Shown here: positions 7,654-17,019 of the stretch, piece by piece
Layout: every line of letters starts with the position of its first letter
How positions within the stretch are numbered: position 1 is the first letter of the stretch
NCBI RefSeq assembly: GCF_001514205.1
Contig: NZ_KQ948765.1
Span: 187,862-251,861 of the forward strand
Source: Streptomyces griseoruber
GTDB taxonomy: Bacteria > Actinomycetota > Actinomycetes > Streptomycetales > Streptomycetaceae
DNA length: 64,000 nucleotides
Reading direction: 5' to 3'
Position numbers and translations under genes: made by a program
The notes under the pieces: generated by a model
Told to the model about the DNA's origin: nothing
The model's input: the letters and a program-made list of their open reading frames with translations, nothing else
Database searches by the model: none

Positions 7654-9408
7654 GTGAGCAACGCAGAGACAGCCGGCATACGACCCCCGTGGCGGCTGCT
7701 GCTCGACTATGTACGACCACACCGCTGGACCCTGCTGGCGGGGGCGGTGCTGTCACTCGTCACCGGGGCGACCGGGCTGCTGCTGCCGCTCGTGGCACGG
7801 GGGTTGATCGAGGACCTGTCCCACGACCGCGCGATCAGCGGGGCGTTGCTCACCCTGACGGGCCTGGTCGTCGCCAACGCGGCCGTGGGGGCGCTGGGTT
7901 CGTATGTGCTGCGGCGCACCGCCGAGTCCGTGGTGCTGGGTGCGCGGCGGGCGCTGTCGTCGTATCTGCTGCGGCTGCGGATCCCGGCCGTGGACCGCAG
8001 CGAGCCCGGCGACCTGATGGCCCGGGTCACCTCCGACACCACCCTGCTGCGCGAGGTCACCACCGACTCGCTGGTGGGCCTCGGCACCGGAGGGCTCACC
8101 CTGGCCGCGACGGTCGTGATGATGGCGCTGGTCGATCCGGTGCTGCTGGGGGTGACCCTGGCCGTGATCCTGGTCGCGGGGGCGATCCTCGGGGTGATCG
8201 TGCCGCGGATCAACCGGGCCAGCCGGCAGGCGCAGGACGCGGTCGGGGTGATGGGGGCCTCGCTGGAGCGGGTGCTGGGCGCGCTGCGCACCGTGAAGGC
8301 GTCCGGCGCCGAGCCCCGCGAGGAGGAGACGCTGCACGCGGCGGCCGAGGAGTCCTGGCGGCAGAGCGTGCGCGCGGCCAAGTGGTCGGCGGCGGCCGGG
8401 AACACGGCCGGGCTCGCGATGCAGAGCGCGTTCATCACCGTGCTGGCGGTGGGCGGGGCGCGGGTCGCCACGGGCGCGATCGGCGTCGGCACCCTGGTGG
8501 CGTTCCTGCTGTACGTCTTCTATCTGATGGCGCCGATCCAGCAGGTCGTGGGGGCGATCACCCAGTACCAGACGGGCGCGGCCGCCCTCGGCCGGATCCA
8601 GGAGGCGCTGGCGCTGCCCGCCGAGCCGGCGGCCCGGCCCGCCCCGCTGCCCTCCCCCGCCGCCGAACCGGCCTCTCTCTCCTTCACCGACGTCCGCTTC
8701 CGGTACGCCGACGATCTGCCGTACGTCCACCACGGGGTGACGTTCGACGTCCCGGCGCGGGGCATGACGGCGTTCGTCGGCCCGTCGGGCGCGGGCAAGA
8801 CCACGGTGTTCTCGCTCATCGAGCGGTTCTACGACCCCGAGTCCGGCACCATCAGCCTCGACGGGCGCGCCCTCGCCGACTGGGAGCTGCCGCTGCTGCG
8901 GTCGTCCATCGGGTACGTCGAGCAGGACGCGCCCGTGCTGTCGGGCTCGCTGCGCGCCAATCTGCTGCTGGGCAACCCGGAGGCGGACGACGACACCGTA
9001 CGGCGGGTGCTGAAGACGACCCGGCTGGACGGGCTGGCCGACCGGCTGCCGCAGGGCCTGGAGACACGGGTCGGGCACCGGGGGACGAAGCTGTCCGGCG
9101 GGGAGCGGCAGCGGGTGGCCATCGCCCGCGCCCTGCTGCGCCGGCCCCGGCTGCTGCTGCTCGACGAGGCGACCTCGCAGCTGGACGCGGTGAACGAGGC
9201 GGCGTTGCGGGACACGGTGGCCGATGTCGCCCGGACGACGACGGTGCTGGTCGTCGCGCACCGGCTGTCGACGGTGACGACGGCCGACCGGATCGTCGTC
9301 ATGGACTCGGGCCGGGTGCGGGCGGTGGGGACGCACCGCGAGCTGGTGACGGGCGATCCGCTCTACGCCGAGCTGGCGGCGACCCAGTTCCTGGCGACGG
9401 CCGAGTGA
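7654..9408 (+). CDS. ABC exporter, fused membrane and ATPase domains
   Basis: A 584-residue half-transporter. The N-terminal six-helix exporter domain (about 20-305) starts at [20 protein letters not shown]. The ATPase follows, with Walker [10 protein letters not shown] near residue 376, signature [15 protein letters not shown] near 480, Walker B LLLLDEAT near 500 and the H-loop histidine in VVAHRLST. It should act as a homodimer in the cytoplasmic membrane; the substrate (lipid, drug or peptide) is unknown. The GTG at 7654 has GAGGAG six bases upstream. It is divergent from mscR, and the terminator at 9431-9469 follows it. Confidence 0.92.
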   Translation: MSNAETAGIRPPWRLLLDYVRPHRWTLLAGAVLSLVTGATGLLLPLVARGLIEDLSHDRAISGALLTLTGLVVANAAVGALGSYVLRRTAESVVLGARRALSSYLLRLRIPAVDRSEPGDLMARVTSDTTLLREVTTDSLVGLGTGGLTLAATVVMMALVDPVLLGVTLAVILVAGAILGVIVPRINRASRQAQDAVGVMGASLERVLGALRTVKASGAEPREEETLHAAAEESWRQSVRAAKWSAAAGNTAGLAMQSAFITVLAVGGARVATGAIGVGTLVAFLLYVFYLMAPIQQVVGAITQYQTGAAALGRIQEALALPAEPAARPAPLPSPAAEPASLSFTDVRFRYADDLPYVHHGVTFDVPARGMTAFVGPSGAGKTTVFSLIERFYDPESGTISLDGRALADWELPLLRSSIGYVEQDAPVLSGSLRANLLLGNPEADDDTVRRVLKTTRLDGLADRLPQGLETRVGHRGTKLSGGERQRVAIARALLRRPRLLLLDEATSQLDAVNEAALRDTVADVARTTTVLVVAHRLSTVTTADRIVVMDSGRVRAVGTHRELVTGDPLYAELAATQFLATAE

Positions 9409-9430
9409 GACGAGGGGGACGACGCCGAAA

Positions 9431-9469
9431 GGGGCCGTCGCCCGGCGGGAAGCTCCGGGCGGCGGCCCC
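9431..9469. terminator. Bidirectional terminator between convergent genes
   Basis: The arms GGGGCCGTCGCCCGG (9431-9445) and CCGGGCGGCGGCCCC (9455-9469) pair with one mismatch around a 9-nt loop. CTCTTTC follows on the plus strand and a TTTCGG stretch flanks the other side. It separates the ABC exporter from the convergent secreted-protein gene. Confidence 0.75.
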
Positions 9470-9493
9470 CTCTTTCGTGGGGCAGCCGGCGGC

Positions 9494-9793
9494 TCAGGTC
9501 TGGATCGCGGGGAGCAGCCCGGTGACGGGGGCGGCGAGGTCGGTGACCTGGTGCAGTTCGTTCAGCTTGTTGAGCTGGTGCACGTTGTTCAGCTCGGCGA
9601 GCTGGCGGGAGACCGGCGGCAGCTCGGCCCGGTGCTCCGCCGGGATCCCGTCGGCGACCAGCGAGTCGATCATGGTCATCGGGTGGATCCGGCCGTCGGA
9701 CGGGGCTTCGGCCGCGTTCGCCAGGGGCGCGGCGAGGCCCGTGACCCCGGCGGCGAGGGCGGCGAGGGCGGCGATGCGTCGAGTGGAGATCAT
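9494..9793 (-). CDS. Small secreted protein of unknown function (99 aa)
   Basis: A 99-residue exported protein. A clear signal peptide (MISTRRIAALAALAAGVTGL, cleavage likely after ANA at about residue 27) precedes a short mature chain. The mature part has an asparagine/leucine/histidine helix (LAELNNVHQLNKLNELHQV) with heptad-like spacing and a hydrophobic end (LAAPVTGLLPAIQT). No cysteines and no enzyme motif are present. Small secreted proteins of this style are frequent in Streptomyces, but I cannot assign a function. The valine/threonine/glycine/leucine tail loosely resembles the core of the peptide encoded at 39770; this may be coincidence. Confidence 0.82.
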   Translation of the reverse strand: MISTRRIAALAALAAGVTGLAAPLANAAEAPSDGRIHPMTMIDSLVADGIPAEHRAELPPVSRQLAELNNVHQLNKLNELHQVTDLAAPVTGLLPAIQT

Positions 9794-9965
9794 GCCTTCA
9801 GCAACGCGGCGGGCGCCGTCACGGACACGGGTGGCGGACCCGGCTCACTCAAGAGGCGGAGCCGCGGCTGCTGCGCTTGCCGAGGCCCGCGGGGCGGAGG
9901 ACGCTCGAAGGTGAGGGACCGGCGGCCCGGCTCTCCACGGTCCGCGGCCCTCCTAGGAGGTCACC

Positions 9966-10334
9966 ATGGGCACCGCGGCAAGTTCCGGCTTCTCCACCGA
10001 CACCCTGCGCAGGGGGGTCGAGGGATCGACCGCCTCGGATCTGTTGTCCCTCTACGCGGACGACGCGCAGCTGCGCATCGTCGACCGCAACACCCAGCCC
10101 AGCAGCCCCCGGGTGCTGCACGGCAGGGCGGAGATCGGCGAGCTGCTGCAGGACGTGTACAGCCGCGACATCAAGACGCACAAGGTGGACGAGTGCATCG
10201 TGCAGGGCGACCGTGCCGCCTTCACCGAGTCCTGCGAGTACGCGGACGGTGTGCGGGTCCTCGCCGAGTCGATGATCACTTTGCGGGACGGCAAGATCGT
10301 CGACCAGACGATGATCCAGGCATGGGACGAGTAG
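9966..10334 (+). CDS. NTF2-like (SnoaL-type) protein
   Basis: A 122-residue single-domain protein with the cone-shaped NTF2/SnoaL fold pattern: an N-terminal helix (TASDLLSLYADDAQLRIVDR), a central insertion (LHGRAEIGELLQDVYSR) and three beta strands (KVDECIVQGDRAAFTESCEY, RVLAESMITLRDGKIVDQTM). Members are small-molecule isomerases, hydrolases or ligand-binding proteins; the active-site residues are too variable to assign a substrate. The ATG at 9966 follows a perfect AGGAGG at 9955-9960. A strong hairpin terminator lies just downstream. Confidence 0.85.
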   Translation: MGTAASSGFSTDTLRRGVEGSTASDLLSLYADDAQLRIVDRNTQPSSPRVLHGRAEIGELLQDVYSRDIKTHKVDECIVQGDRAAFTESCEYADGVRVLAESMITLRDGKIVDQTMIQAWDE

Positions 10335-10350
10335 GGAGGAAGGTCGGAGG

Positions 10351-10384
10351 GGTCCAGGTCACCTCCCGGCTGACCTGGACCTTC
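10351..10384 (+). terminator. Terminator after the NTF2-like gene
   Basis: A perfect 11-bp stem (GGTCCAGGTCA at 10351-10361, TGACCTGGACC at 10371-10381) has a 9-nt loop and is followed by TTC. It begins 17 nt after the stop codon. Confidence 0.75.
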
Positions 10385-10580
10385 TCGGCCCGGCTGGGGC
10401 GGTCGCGGGGCCACCGTTCCGCCCTGCCGGGGCCGGCGTCGGCGGCGGGCCGGAAGCTCTCCGTCGCCCTGCTGCGCACGGTCCTGGGGGCGGCGCGCCG
10501 GCCTCGCCCGCTTCCTCCCGCGCACCGGCATGCGCCGCGCGTACGGCGCCGCCGGAGCCCGTGACGTCCGGCCGGACGGT

Positions 10581-10604
10581 CAGCCGGTCAGCCGGTCAGC
10601 CGGT
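10581..10604. repeat. Three tandem copies of CAGCCGGT
   Basis: The octamer CAGCCGGT is repeated three times without interruption. The stop codon of the minus-strand gene at 10596 lies inside it. It looks like a small slippage repeat. The stretch 10385-10580 holds nothing else I can recognise. Confidence 0.8.
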
Positions 10605-10997
10605 CGGCAGGTAGCGGGCCGGGACGGTGTGCCAGTCGGGGGTGATGCCGTTCGTGTCGGAGGGCTGGGTGTCACCGGTGTAGGTGTAGAGGGGGCCGCC
10701 GTCGTAGGTGAGCTGGAGGCTGCCGTCGTCGGGGCGCAGAAGGGTGCCGAGGGTGCCGTCGATGCCCGGGGGCAGGGTCGGGAGGGTGTCGGCGCCGGTG
10801 CGCAGGGGGTGGCGGGTGTCGGTGCAGGGGCCGGTGCACAGGGCGCCGTCGTGGACGTAGAGGGTCTGTCCGGCGGTGTCGGTCAGGACGTGGCCCTGGG
10901 TCTCGGTGGAACCGACCAGGACCGTGGGGGCCGGGGCGGCGGCGAGACAGGCCAGGGCGGCCGTGACGGCGAGCAGGGATGTCGTCGGGGTGCGCAT
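10596..10997 (-). CDS. Secreted-repeat (PF03640-like) exported protein
   Basis: A 133-residue exported protein. After a signal peptide (SLLAVTAALACLAAAPAP) it carries two copies of the short repeat known as secreted repeat of unknown function: HVLTDTAGQTLYVHDG followed by ALCTGPCTDTRHPL, and QLTYDGGPLYTYTGD followed by a tryptophan-containing end (DWHTVPA). The family usually occurs in lipoproteins, but no cysteine sits at a lipobox position, so it is probably soluble. The cysteine pair CTGPC may form a disulfide. Function is not established for the family. It lies 19 nt downstream of the giant propeller/lectin gene on the same strand and may be co-transcribed with it. Confidence 0.85.
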   Translation of the reverse strand: MRTPTTSLLAVTAALACLAAAPAPTVLVGSTETQGHVLTDTAGQTLYVHDGALCTGPCTDTRHPLRTGADTLPTLPPGIDGTLGTLLRPDDGSLQLTYDGGPLYTYTGDTQPSDTNGITPDWHTVPARYLPTG

Positions 10998-11016
10998 GGG
11001 AGTTCCTCGGGGTGCC

Positions 11017-14000
11017 TCAGTAACCGATCCTGACGCCGGTCACGGTGTGGGTGTCCGTCCGGGTGCCGGTGGCGCCGGAGAAGCCGACGAGCACGTTCGG
11101 CGGCAGGGTCACCGCCCGGTCGATGACCTGGGTGCCGTCGACGCTGACGACCAGGTGCCCGGCGTCGGTCACGTTCGCGTCGATCGTGTGCGAGCCGGCG
11201 CGCAGGGCGGGGACGGCGGTGGAGGTGGCGATGTAGGCCGGCCGGCCGCCGGTGCTGCCGTCGGCGATGCCCACGAAGTTCGCGGACGGCTCGGTGCCGT
11301 TCTTGTAGGTGTCCAGGGCGACGGCGAGGCCGGGCAGTCCGGCGTAGCCCAGGCCCATGCCGCCCCCGCCGAGCGCGGTCGCGGTGGTCTTCGAGGCGTC
11401 GAGGAGCAGCAGGGCGAGGCCGTCGGCGCCGGTGCCGCCGCCCAGGGTGGCGGTGAAGCGGGCGCGCAGCCGGGCGGACGGGACGGCGGTGCTCTGGAGG
11501 CTGCTGCCCCGGCGGTCGGCGAGGGCGGGTGTCAGCACCAGATCGGTGCGGTTGTAGAGGATCGTGGAGCCGTTGTAGCGCCAGCCGTTGGGGCCGGGCG
11601 GCGGTACGGCGTAGGAGGTGGCGGTGACGGCGACGTCCCGGACGGTGTGGATGTCGGTGCGTGAGCCGGTGCCGCCGGTGAAGGCGGCGAACGCGGTCGG
11701 CGGGAGGGCCGGCACGGTGGTCCGCAGGAGTTGCGCGCCGTCCATCGACACGGTGATCGTCCGGCCGGAGACGGACAGGGCCACGGCGTGCGGGCCGGTG
11801 CGCAGGTCGGGCACGGCGGTCGTGGTGGCGGCGTACGTGATCGACGAGCCGCTGCCGGTGAGGGCGACGCCGACGAAGTTGGCGGAGGGGTCGCTGCCGT
11901 TGCGGTAGGTGTCGACGGCGACCGCGATGCCCGGCAGCCCGGTCCAGCCGAGGCCGCCGCCGGTGCCGCCGAGGGCGGTCGGGGTGGCCCCGGCGGGGTC
12001 GACGAGGGCGAAGGTGAGGCCGTCGGCGCCGGTGCCGCCGCCGATGACGGTGGTGAAGGTGGCGTTCAGGCCGTCGGTGAGGACCGGCACCGGGAAGACC
12101 GCCGAGCCGGCCTGGCCGGGGGTGGCCTGGGTGAGCTGGAGGTCGTCGCCGGAGAGGGCGGCGGAGCCGTTCAGCTGCCAGCCGCCGACGCCCGGGGCGG
12201 GGAGGGTGACTCCGCTGCCCGTGGTGCCGGTGCCGGTGAGGGCCTCGTTGTGGGCGCCGCTGCCGTCGTCGGAGGTGATCTCGTAGATGCCGCTGACCGC
12301 GCCGACGGAGGTCGGGGAGAAGGTGACGGACTGGTGGACGACGTCCTCGGGGCCGATGACCTGGCCCTCGCCGATCGGGTTGCTGACGTGGAACGGGGGA
12401 GCGGGGGCCTTGGCCTTGGTGATGGTCAGCGGGATGTTGCCGGTGTTGGCGATGTCGAAGGTCCGGGTGACGGACCGGCCGACCCCGACCTGCCCGAAGT
12501 CGGTGGAGGTGGGGGTGATCGTCAGCTGGGCCTCACCGGTGACGGCGGAGCCGGTCAGCTCCACGGTGACGGTGCCGTGCAGCCCGGTGACGGAGAGGGC
12601 CGAGGTGTCGTCACCGGCCTCGGTGGGCGCGTAGGTGACCTGGACGGTGACGGACTGCTTGGGCTGGACGACCGTGCCGTCGGCGGGCAGTCCCCCGGCT
12701 GTGAAGGGGGAGTCCGGGGCGTCGGTGGCGGTGATCGTCTCGGGCTGGGTGCCGGTGTTGGTGAAGGTGACGCCGAGGGTCTTGGCGGTGGTGGTGGGCA
12801 CGGTGTCGAAGGCCAGGGAGGGCGGGGAGGCGAGCAGGCCGTCGCGGGTGGCGTAGCCGGTCAGGCCGAGGCCCGTGGTGCCGAGGTCGGTGGCGAGGCT
12901 CAGTACGGCGTTGTCCGGTCCGGGCGATGTCGGCGCGTAGCTCACCGGGACGGAGTAGGTGTCGCCGGTGTGCAGGGTGCGGGGCAGTCCGGTGGCCGCG
13001 GCGGAGAAGGCTCCGCCGGGCGGGGTGGTGACGGCGTCGATCCTGACGTCGCGGGTGGCGGTGACGGTGGCGGTGGCGTGCCCGGTGCCGCCGACCGGTA
13101 CGTCGCCGAGGTCGACGGTGTCGCCGATGAGGGCCGCGTTGGAGGGTCGGCCGAAGGCGAGGACATGGCCGTCGCGGGTGCCGACGTAGATGCGACCGCC
13201 GTCGGTGGCGGGCACGGAGAACTTGGCGGCGACGCCGATCGGGGCCGACCACAGCTTCTTCAGGGTGCCGTTCACCGGGGTGGCGCTGTAGGCGCGCAGC
13301 TGCCCGCCCGTGCCGCCGGCGCCGTCGGAGTACACCGCCCAGACGACCGCCGAGCCGGGGGTGGTGCCGGTGGAGGTGATCACCGGGGAGCCGGAGGTGT
13401 AGCCGAAGGTCTCCGTGGAGCGGCCGGTGTTGGTCAGCGCGGGCAGCCCGGCGCCGGTGACGCCGTACTGGAACACCCGCAGCGGGCCCCGGCTGCCGGT
13501 CGTGTAGACATGGCCGCCCTCGCCGCCGTAGACACCGGGATGACCCCAGACACCCTCGTAGGGGCCGAAGGTGCCCACGACCTTGTCGGTGCCGCCCGGG
13601 CCCTGGCTGCGCCCGCCGAGGTCGTCGCGGTCGAGGAGGAAGAGCCGGCCGTCCTTGCCGATCTGCACCAGGAGGTGGGGGTGCTGGGCGGTGCCGAACG
13701 CGTTGTCCGGGAGGGCGACCGGGCCGCCGGAGCCGAGGTCGGTGTCGTTCTGGTCCAGGGTGGGGGCGTTGACGGGGCTGAAGAAGTCCTGTGCGGACAT
13801 GGTGCCGTCGCTGTTGACGCCGATCCGGACGACGGCCTCGGCGAGCTGGCCCGGGGGCCTGGAACCCGGGCCCGGGGCCGGGGAGATGCCGTTGCCGGTG
13901 GAGAACAGGATGCGGCCGGGCCCGTCGGAGACCAGCCCGCCGCCGCTCATCCAGATGCCCGCCATGCCGTTGGCGGAGGAGTTCTCGGTGGCCCACAGGG

Positions 14001-14730
14001 TCTGCTTGCGGGTGGCGGTGTCGACGCGCAGGACGTGACCGACGTACGGCGTGTGGTCGCAGTGGGAGGCGAAGCCCGCGTAGACCGCGCCGCCCATCAG
14101 CAGCAGTCCGGGGCGCTGCATCGCGGTGTAGGCGTTGAAGGGGCGGCCCGGGTCGTTGACGGGGGCGCCGGCCACCTTGACCGGCCAGCCGGCGCGTTCG
14201 GCGCCGGTGGTGACGTTCAGGGCGTGGACGTACCAGCTGGGGTGCTGGGGGTCGGCGCCGTCGTCGACCTTGGAGGTGAGGTAGGCGGTGCCGGTCGCGG
14301 CGTCGTACACGGGCGTCCCGGTCACCCCGATGTCCGGGACGAGGTCGCCGCAGCCGATGGCGGACGCGGGCCAGGCGGCGCCGAGGTTCCGGGTCCAGGT
14401 CTGTGCGCCGGTGGCCGAGTTCAGGCCGTAGACCTTGTTGTTCTCCGTGGCGACGACGAGCGTTCTCCCCACGACGAGGGGCTGGGCGTAGACCTGTCCG
14501 TCGACGGTGGCGGAGAACTGCTGTCCGAAGTCGGAGCTGGCGACCTGGTCGGGGGCGAGGCCGGGTTCGTTGTCGTCCCAGCCGGTGCGGTAGGTGTCCC
14601 GGGAGACGGTGGTGACGTCGGCGGCGCGGGCGCGCCGGTCGTCGGGGGCGGCCAGGGCGGGCGCGGAGAGGGTGCCGGTCAGCAGACAGGCCGTCACCAG
14701 CGGGGCCAGGAAACCGAACCTGCTCTGCAT
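11017..14730 (-). CDS. Giant secreted protein: PQQ-like propeller, ASH-type and lectin-like repeats
   Basis: A 1237-residue exported protein. A signal peptide (LAPLVTACLLTGTLSAPALA) leads into a PQQ-type beta-propeller (about 40-530, with repeated units such as VYGLNSATGAQTWTRNL, LRVDTATRKQTLWATE and IYVGTRDGHVLAFGRP). Three choice-of-anchor-D/ASH-like immunoglobulin domains follow (about 535-860; FTNTGTQPETITAT and IANTGNIPLTITKA mark them). Two related L-type-lectin-like domains end the protein (about 870-1050 and 1060-1237), both with GGGTGADGL, a GLPG(I/L)AVA(V/L)DTY strand, SANFVG and a G(T/S)RTD(I/T)HTV end. No LPxTG anchor or C-terminal helix is visible, so it should be released or held by its lectin domains. 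The catalytic role of the propeller is unknown. Confidence 0.9.
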   Translation of the reverse strand: MQSRFGFLAPLVTACLLTGTLSAPALAAPDDRRARAADVTTVSRDTYRTGWDDNEPGLAPDQVASSDFGQQFSATVDGQVYAQPLVVGRTLVVATENNKVYGLNSATGAQTWTRNLGAAWPASAIGCGDLVPDIGVTGTPVYDAATGTAYLTSKVDDGADPQHPSWYVHALNVTTGAERAGWPVKVAGAPVNDPGRPFNAYTAMQRPGLLLMGGAVYAGFASHCDHTPYVGHVLRVDTATRKQTLWATENSSANGMAGIWMSGGGLVSDGPGRILFSTGNGISPAPGPGSRPPGQLAEAVVRIGVNSDGTMSAQDFFSPVNAPTLDQNDTDLGSGGPVALPDNAFGTAQHPHLLVQIGKDGRLFLLDRDDLGGRSQGPGGTDKVVGTFGPYEGVWGHPGVYGGEGGHVYTTGSRGPLRVFQYGVTGAGLPALTNTGRSTETFGYTSGSPVITSTGTTPGSAVVWAVYSDGAGGTGGQLRAYSATPVNGTLKKLWSAPIGVAAKFSVPATDGGRIYVGTRDGHVLAFGRPSNAALIGDTVDLGDVPVGGTGHATATVTATRDVRIDAVTTPPGGAFSAAATGLPRTLHTGDTYSVPVSYAPTSPGPDNAVLSLATDLGTTGLGLTGYATRDGLLASPPSLAFDTVPTTTAKTLGVTFTNTGTQPETITATDAPDSPFTAGGLPADGTVVQPKQSVTVQVTYAPTEAGDDTSALSVTGLHGTVTVELTGSAVTGEAQLTITPTSTDFGQVGVGRSVTRTFDIANTGNIPLTITKAKAPAPPFHVSNPIGEGQVIGPEDVVHQSVTFSPTSVGAVSGIYEITSDDGSGAHNEALTGTGTTGSGVTLPAPGVGGWQLNGSAALSGDDLQLTQATPGQAGSAVFPVPVLTDGLNATFTTVIGGGTGADGLTFALVDPAGATPTALGGTGGGLGWTGLPGIAVAVDTYRNGSDPSANFVGVALTGSGSSITYAATTTAVPDLRTGPHAVALSVSGRTITVSMDGAQLLRTTVPALPPTAFAAFTGGTGSRTDIHTVRDVAVTATSYAVPPPGPNGWRYNGSTILYNRTDLVLTPALADRRGSSLQSTAVPSARLRARFTATLGGGTGADGLALLLLDASKTTATALGGGGMGLGYAGLPGLAVALDTYKNGTEPSANFVGIADGSTGGRPAYIATSTAVPALRAGSHTIDANVTDAGHLVVSVDGTQVIDRAVTLPPNVLVGFSGATGTRTDTHTVTGVRIGY

Positions 14731-14764
14731 GCGGCGCTCCGCCCGGGTCGTGAGGGGGCGGGCG

Positions 14765-14795
14765 TGTCCCGCCGATCGTCATGATCGGCGGGACA
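14765..14795 (-). terminator. Long perfect hairpin downstream of the GH27 gene
   Basis: A 13-bp perfect inverted repeat (TGTCCCGCCGATC at 14765-14777, GATCGGCGGGACA at 14783-14795) with a 5-nt loop lies between the GH27 stop and the start of the propeller/lectin gene. Its position fits a terminator of the GH27 transcript. No T-run follows, as is common in Streptomyces. Confidence 0.7.
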
Positions 14796-14865
14796 GTGTG
14801 ATCTCCATACTATTTTGTGCGGGTGGCGGTGCCCGATCCACCCGTACGGGGGGACGGAGGGGCCG

Positions 14866-16824
14866 TCAGTTCAGTGACCAGCTCTGGTTGTCGGCACCGC
14901 CGCACGACCACAGCACCAGTACGGAGCGGTTGGCGGTGGCCGCCCCGTTGACGTCGAGGCACAGGCCCGCGTTGACGTTGGTGATGGTGCCGTCGCCGTT
15001 GACGTTCCACTTCTGGTTGTTCTGGCCGTTGCAGTCCCAGATGACGACCTTGGTGCCGTTGGCGGTGCCCTGGTTGTAGGCGTCCAGGCACTTGTTGCCG
15101 TACACCACGAGTTCCTTGCGGGAGGTGTACGTCCAGGACTGGTTCTGGCCGCCGTTGCAGTCCCAGATCTCCGCCTGGGTGCCGTTGGTGATGGTGTTGT
15201 TGTAGACGTCCAGGCAGCGGCCGGACTGCTTGCCGACGACCTGGGTGCCGTTCACTCCCGCCAGGGGTTTGACGGTGATGTCGGCGAGGGTCGGGGCGTT
15301 GCTGAAGGTCAGGGTGTTGGCCGAGCCCTTGGACAGGCCCACCAGGAGGCTGATCGTGCCCTGGCTGGAGCCGGTCGGCGGGAAGGAGACCGTGGTGGTG
15401 CCCTGGCCGTTGACCTTCAGGGTCGCGGTCTTGGCCGTCGAGGCGGTGTTGGTGTAGGCGACGTCCACGATCTTGGTGCCGGTGGCGCCCGCGACCACGC
15501 CGGAGAAGCTCGACGTACCGGTGTAGGTGCTGCCGGAGGCCTCGGTGCCGCCGGTGACGGTGAGCATCACCGAGCCGCCCGCCGGGACGCTCTGGGTGTA
15601 GCCGGTGCTGTACGAGCCGACGTCGGACCGGGACCACAGGTCACGCACGGTCGCGGAGGCGCCGGTCAGACCCAGGTCGGACCAGCGGACGGTGATGTTC
15701 GCGGCGGCGGAGGTCCGGTTGAGCAGGACGACGGCCCGCTTGCCGGTGCCGGAGAGGACCTTGCCGTACACCTGGAGCCCGGTGGTGTCCTCGGCGACCT
15801 TGACGCCCTGGAGTCCGCGCGCGTCCTGGTCGACGGCGATGACCTCGGGGTTCTTGAGGATGTTCGCGGTCTCGGTGGTCATGGTGGTGAGGTCGTTGCC
15901 GGCCAGCAGCGGGGCGCCGGAGACGGCCCAGAGGTTCATATGGGTGCGGTTCTGGGCGGCGGTGAAGCCGCTCATGCCGACCATCAGCATGTCCGGGTCG
16001 TTGTAGGAGCCGGTGTGCTGGGCGAGCGGGTGCAGGCCCTGGTCGAAGTTGGACAGCAGGTTCGTCATCGACGGCGAGTTGCCGTAGTAGATGATGTCGG
16101 TGCTGGTCCGGTACATGGGGGCGAGACCCGGGGCCCAGTTCCAGGTGTTCTGGTAGCCCCAGTTGCAGATCGAGAGGGTGAGCGGACGGCCGGTGGCGGC
16201 GGTGGCCTTCGTGACCGCCGCGCTGATCGCCGTGTACGCCGTCGCCGCGTCGAGGCCCTCGGCGTCACCGCCGCACCAGTCGACCTTCACGAAGTCGAAG
16301 CCCCACTGCGAGAACTGGAGCATGTCCTGGTCGTAGTGGCCCTCGCTGCCGCTGCCCGGCGCGGCGGGGCGGCCGGTCGGGTAGTAGTAGCCGCAACCGT
16401 CCTTGCCGGCGTCCGTGTAGATGCCGGCCTTGAGGCCCTTGCTGTGGATGTAGTCGGCGATGGCGCTCATACCGCCGGGCCACTCGGACTCGTCGACCGT
16501 GATGTTGCCCGCGCTGTCGCGGGTGCCCTGCCACCAGCCCTCGTCGATGTTGACGTACTGGTATCCGGCCGCCGGCAGGCCCGCCGCGACGAACGCGTCG
16601 ACCTGCCCCTTGATGACGCTGTAGTCGATCTTCGCGGCGAAGCTGTTCCAGGACGCCCAGCCCATCGGGGCGGTGGGCACCGCGATCTGACGAGTCGTCG
16701 CCGCCTGGGCGGGGGCGGGGCCGGCGAACAGGAGAGCGGCTGTCGCGGTCAGCGCCAGGGCGAGGAAGCGCACGGCTGCGGTTCTGCAGCGCCTGAGAAG
16801 GCTTGAGCGCGGTGGGGGATACAT
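14866..16824 (-). CDS. Secreted GH27 alpha-galactosidase with C-terminal ricin domain
   Basis: A 652-residue exported glycosidase. The signal peptide (FLALALTATAALLFAGPAPA) ends near residue 41. The GH27 catalytic barrel (about 50-330) starts at PMGWASWNSF. The nucleophile is Asp182 in FVKVDWCGG, and the acid/base Asp is in SYNDPDMLMVG (about 273-283). A beta-sandwich (about 340-430), a carbohydrate-binding-like domain (about 440-522, DVAYTNTASTAKTATLKVNG) and a ricin-type trefoil (about 525-652, three QxW repeats) follow. It should release alpha-galactose from plant galactomannan or oligosaccharides outside the cell. The ATG at 16824 follows GGAG; an ATG/GTG further upstream would disturb the signal peptide. 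Confidence 0.92.
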   Translation of the reverse strand: MYPPPRSSLLRRCRTAAVRFLALALTATAALLFAGPAPAQAATTRQIAVPTAPMGWASWNSFAAKIDYSVIKGQVDAFVAAGLPAAGYQYVNIDEGWWQGTRDSAGNITVDESEWPGGMSAIADYIHSKGLKAGIYTDAGKDGCGYYYPTGRPAAPGSGSEGHYDQDMLQFSQWGFDFVKVDWCGGDAEGLDAATAYTAISAAVTKATAATGRPLTLSICNWGYQNTWNWAPGLAPMYRTSTDIIYYGNSPSMTNLLSNFDQGLHPLAQHTGSYNDPDMLMVGMSGFTAAQNRTHMNLWAVSGAPLLAGNDLTTMTTETANILKNPEVIAVDQDARGLQGVKVAEDTTGLQVYGKVLSGTGKRAVVLLNRTSAAANITVRWSDLGLTGASATVRDLWSRSDVGSYSTGYTQSVPAGGSVMLTVTGGTEASGSTYTGTSSFSGVVAGATGTKIVDVAYTNTASTAKTATLKVNGQGTTTVSFPPTGSSQGTISLLVGLSKGSANTLTFSNAPTLADITVKPLAGVNGTQVVGKQSGRCLDVYNNTITNGTQAEIWDCNGGQNQSWTYTSRKELVVYGNKCLDAYNQGTANGTKVVIWDCNGQNNQKWNVNGDGTITNVNAGLCLDVNGAATANRSVLVLWSCGGADNQSWSLN

Positions 16825-17019
16825 GCGGCGACTCCGAGGGGATTCGATATCTCGAACGAGGATCGGCAAACCGAACGGTTGCGGGCCCGAAAGTAGAGCC
16901 GCCGGAGGGGCAAGTCAACGGCTGCGACAGAAGTCATGTGACCGGTCTCAGGAGTGAAGTGACCCCGCCCCCGGGATCGTTGGCCCCGCTCCGGTCCGGA
17001 CGCCGCCATACTGTCCGAC

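Noticed and set aside
10581..10604. Short tandem repeat considered as CRISPR or iteron
   Set aside because: Only three 8-nt copies with no spacers and no cas or rep gene.
11731..14784. A 1017-residue open frame opposite the propeller/lectin gene
   Set aside because: It is glycine-rich and has no fold-like pattern. High GC keeps stop codons rare in the mirror frames of real genes, while the minus-strand gene has a signal peptide and clear domains.
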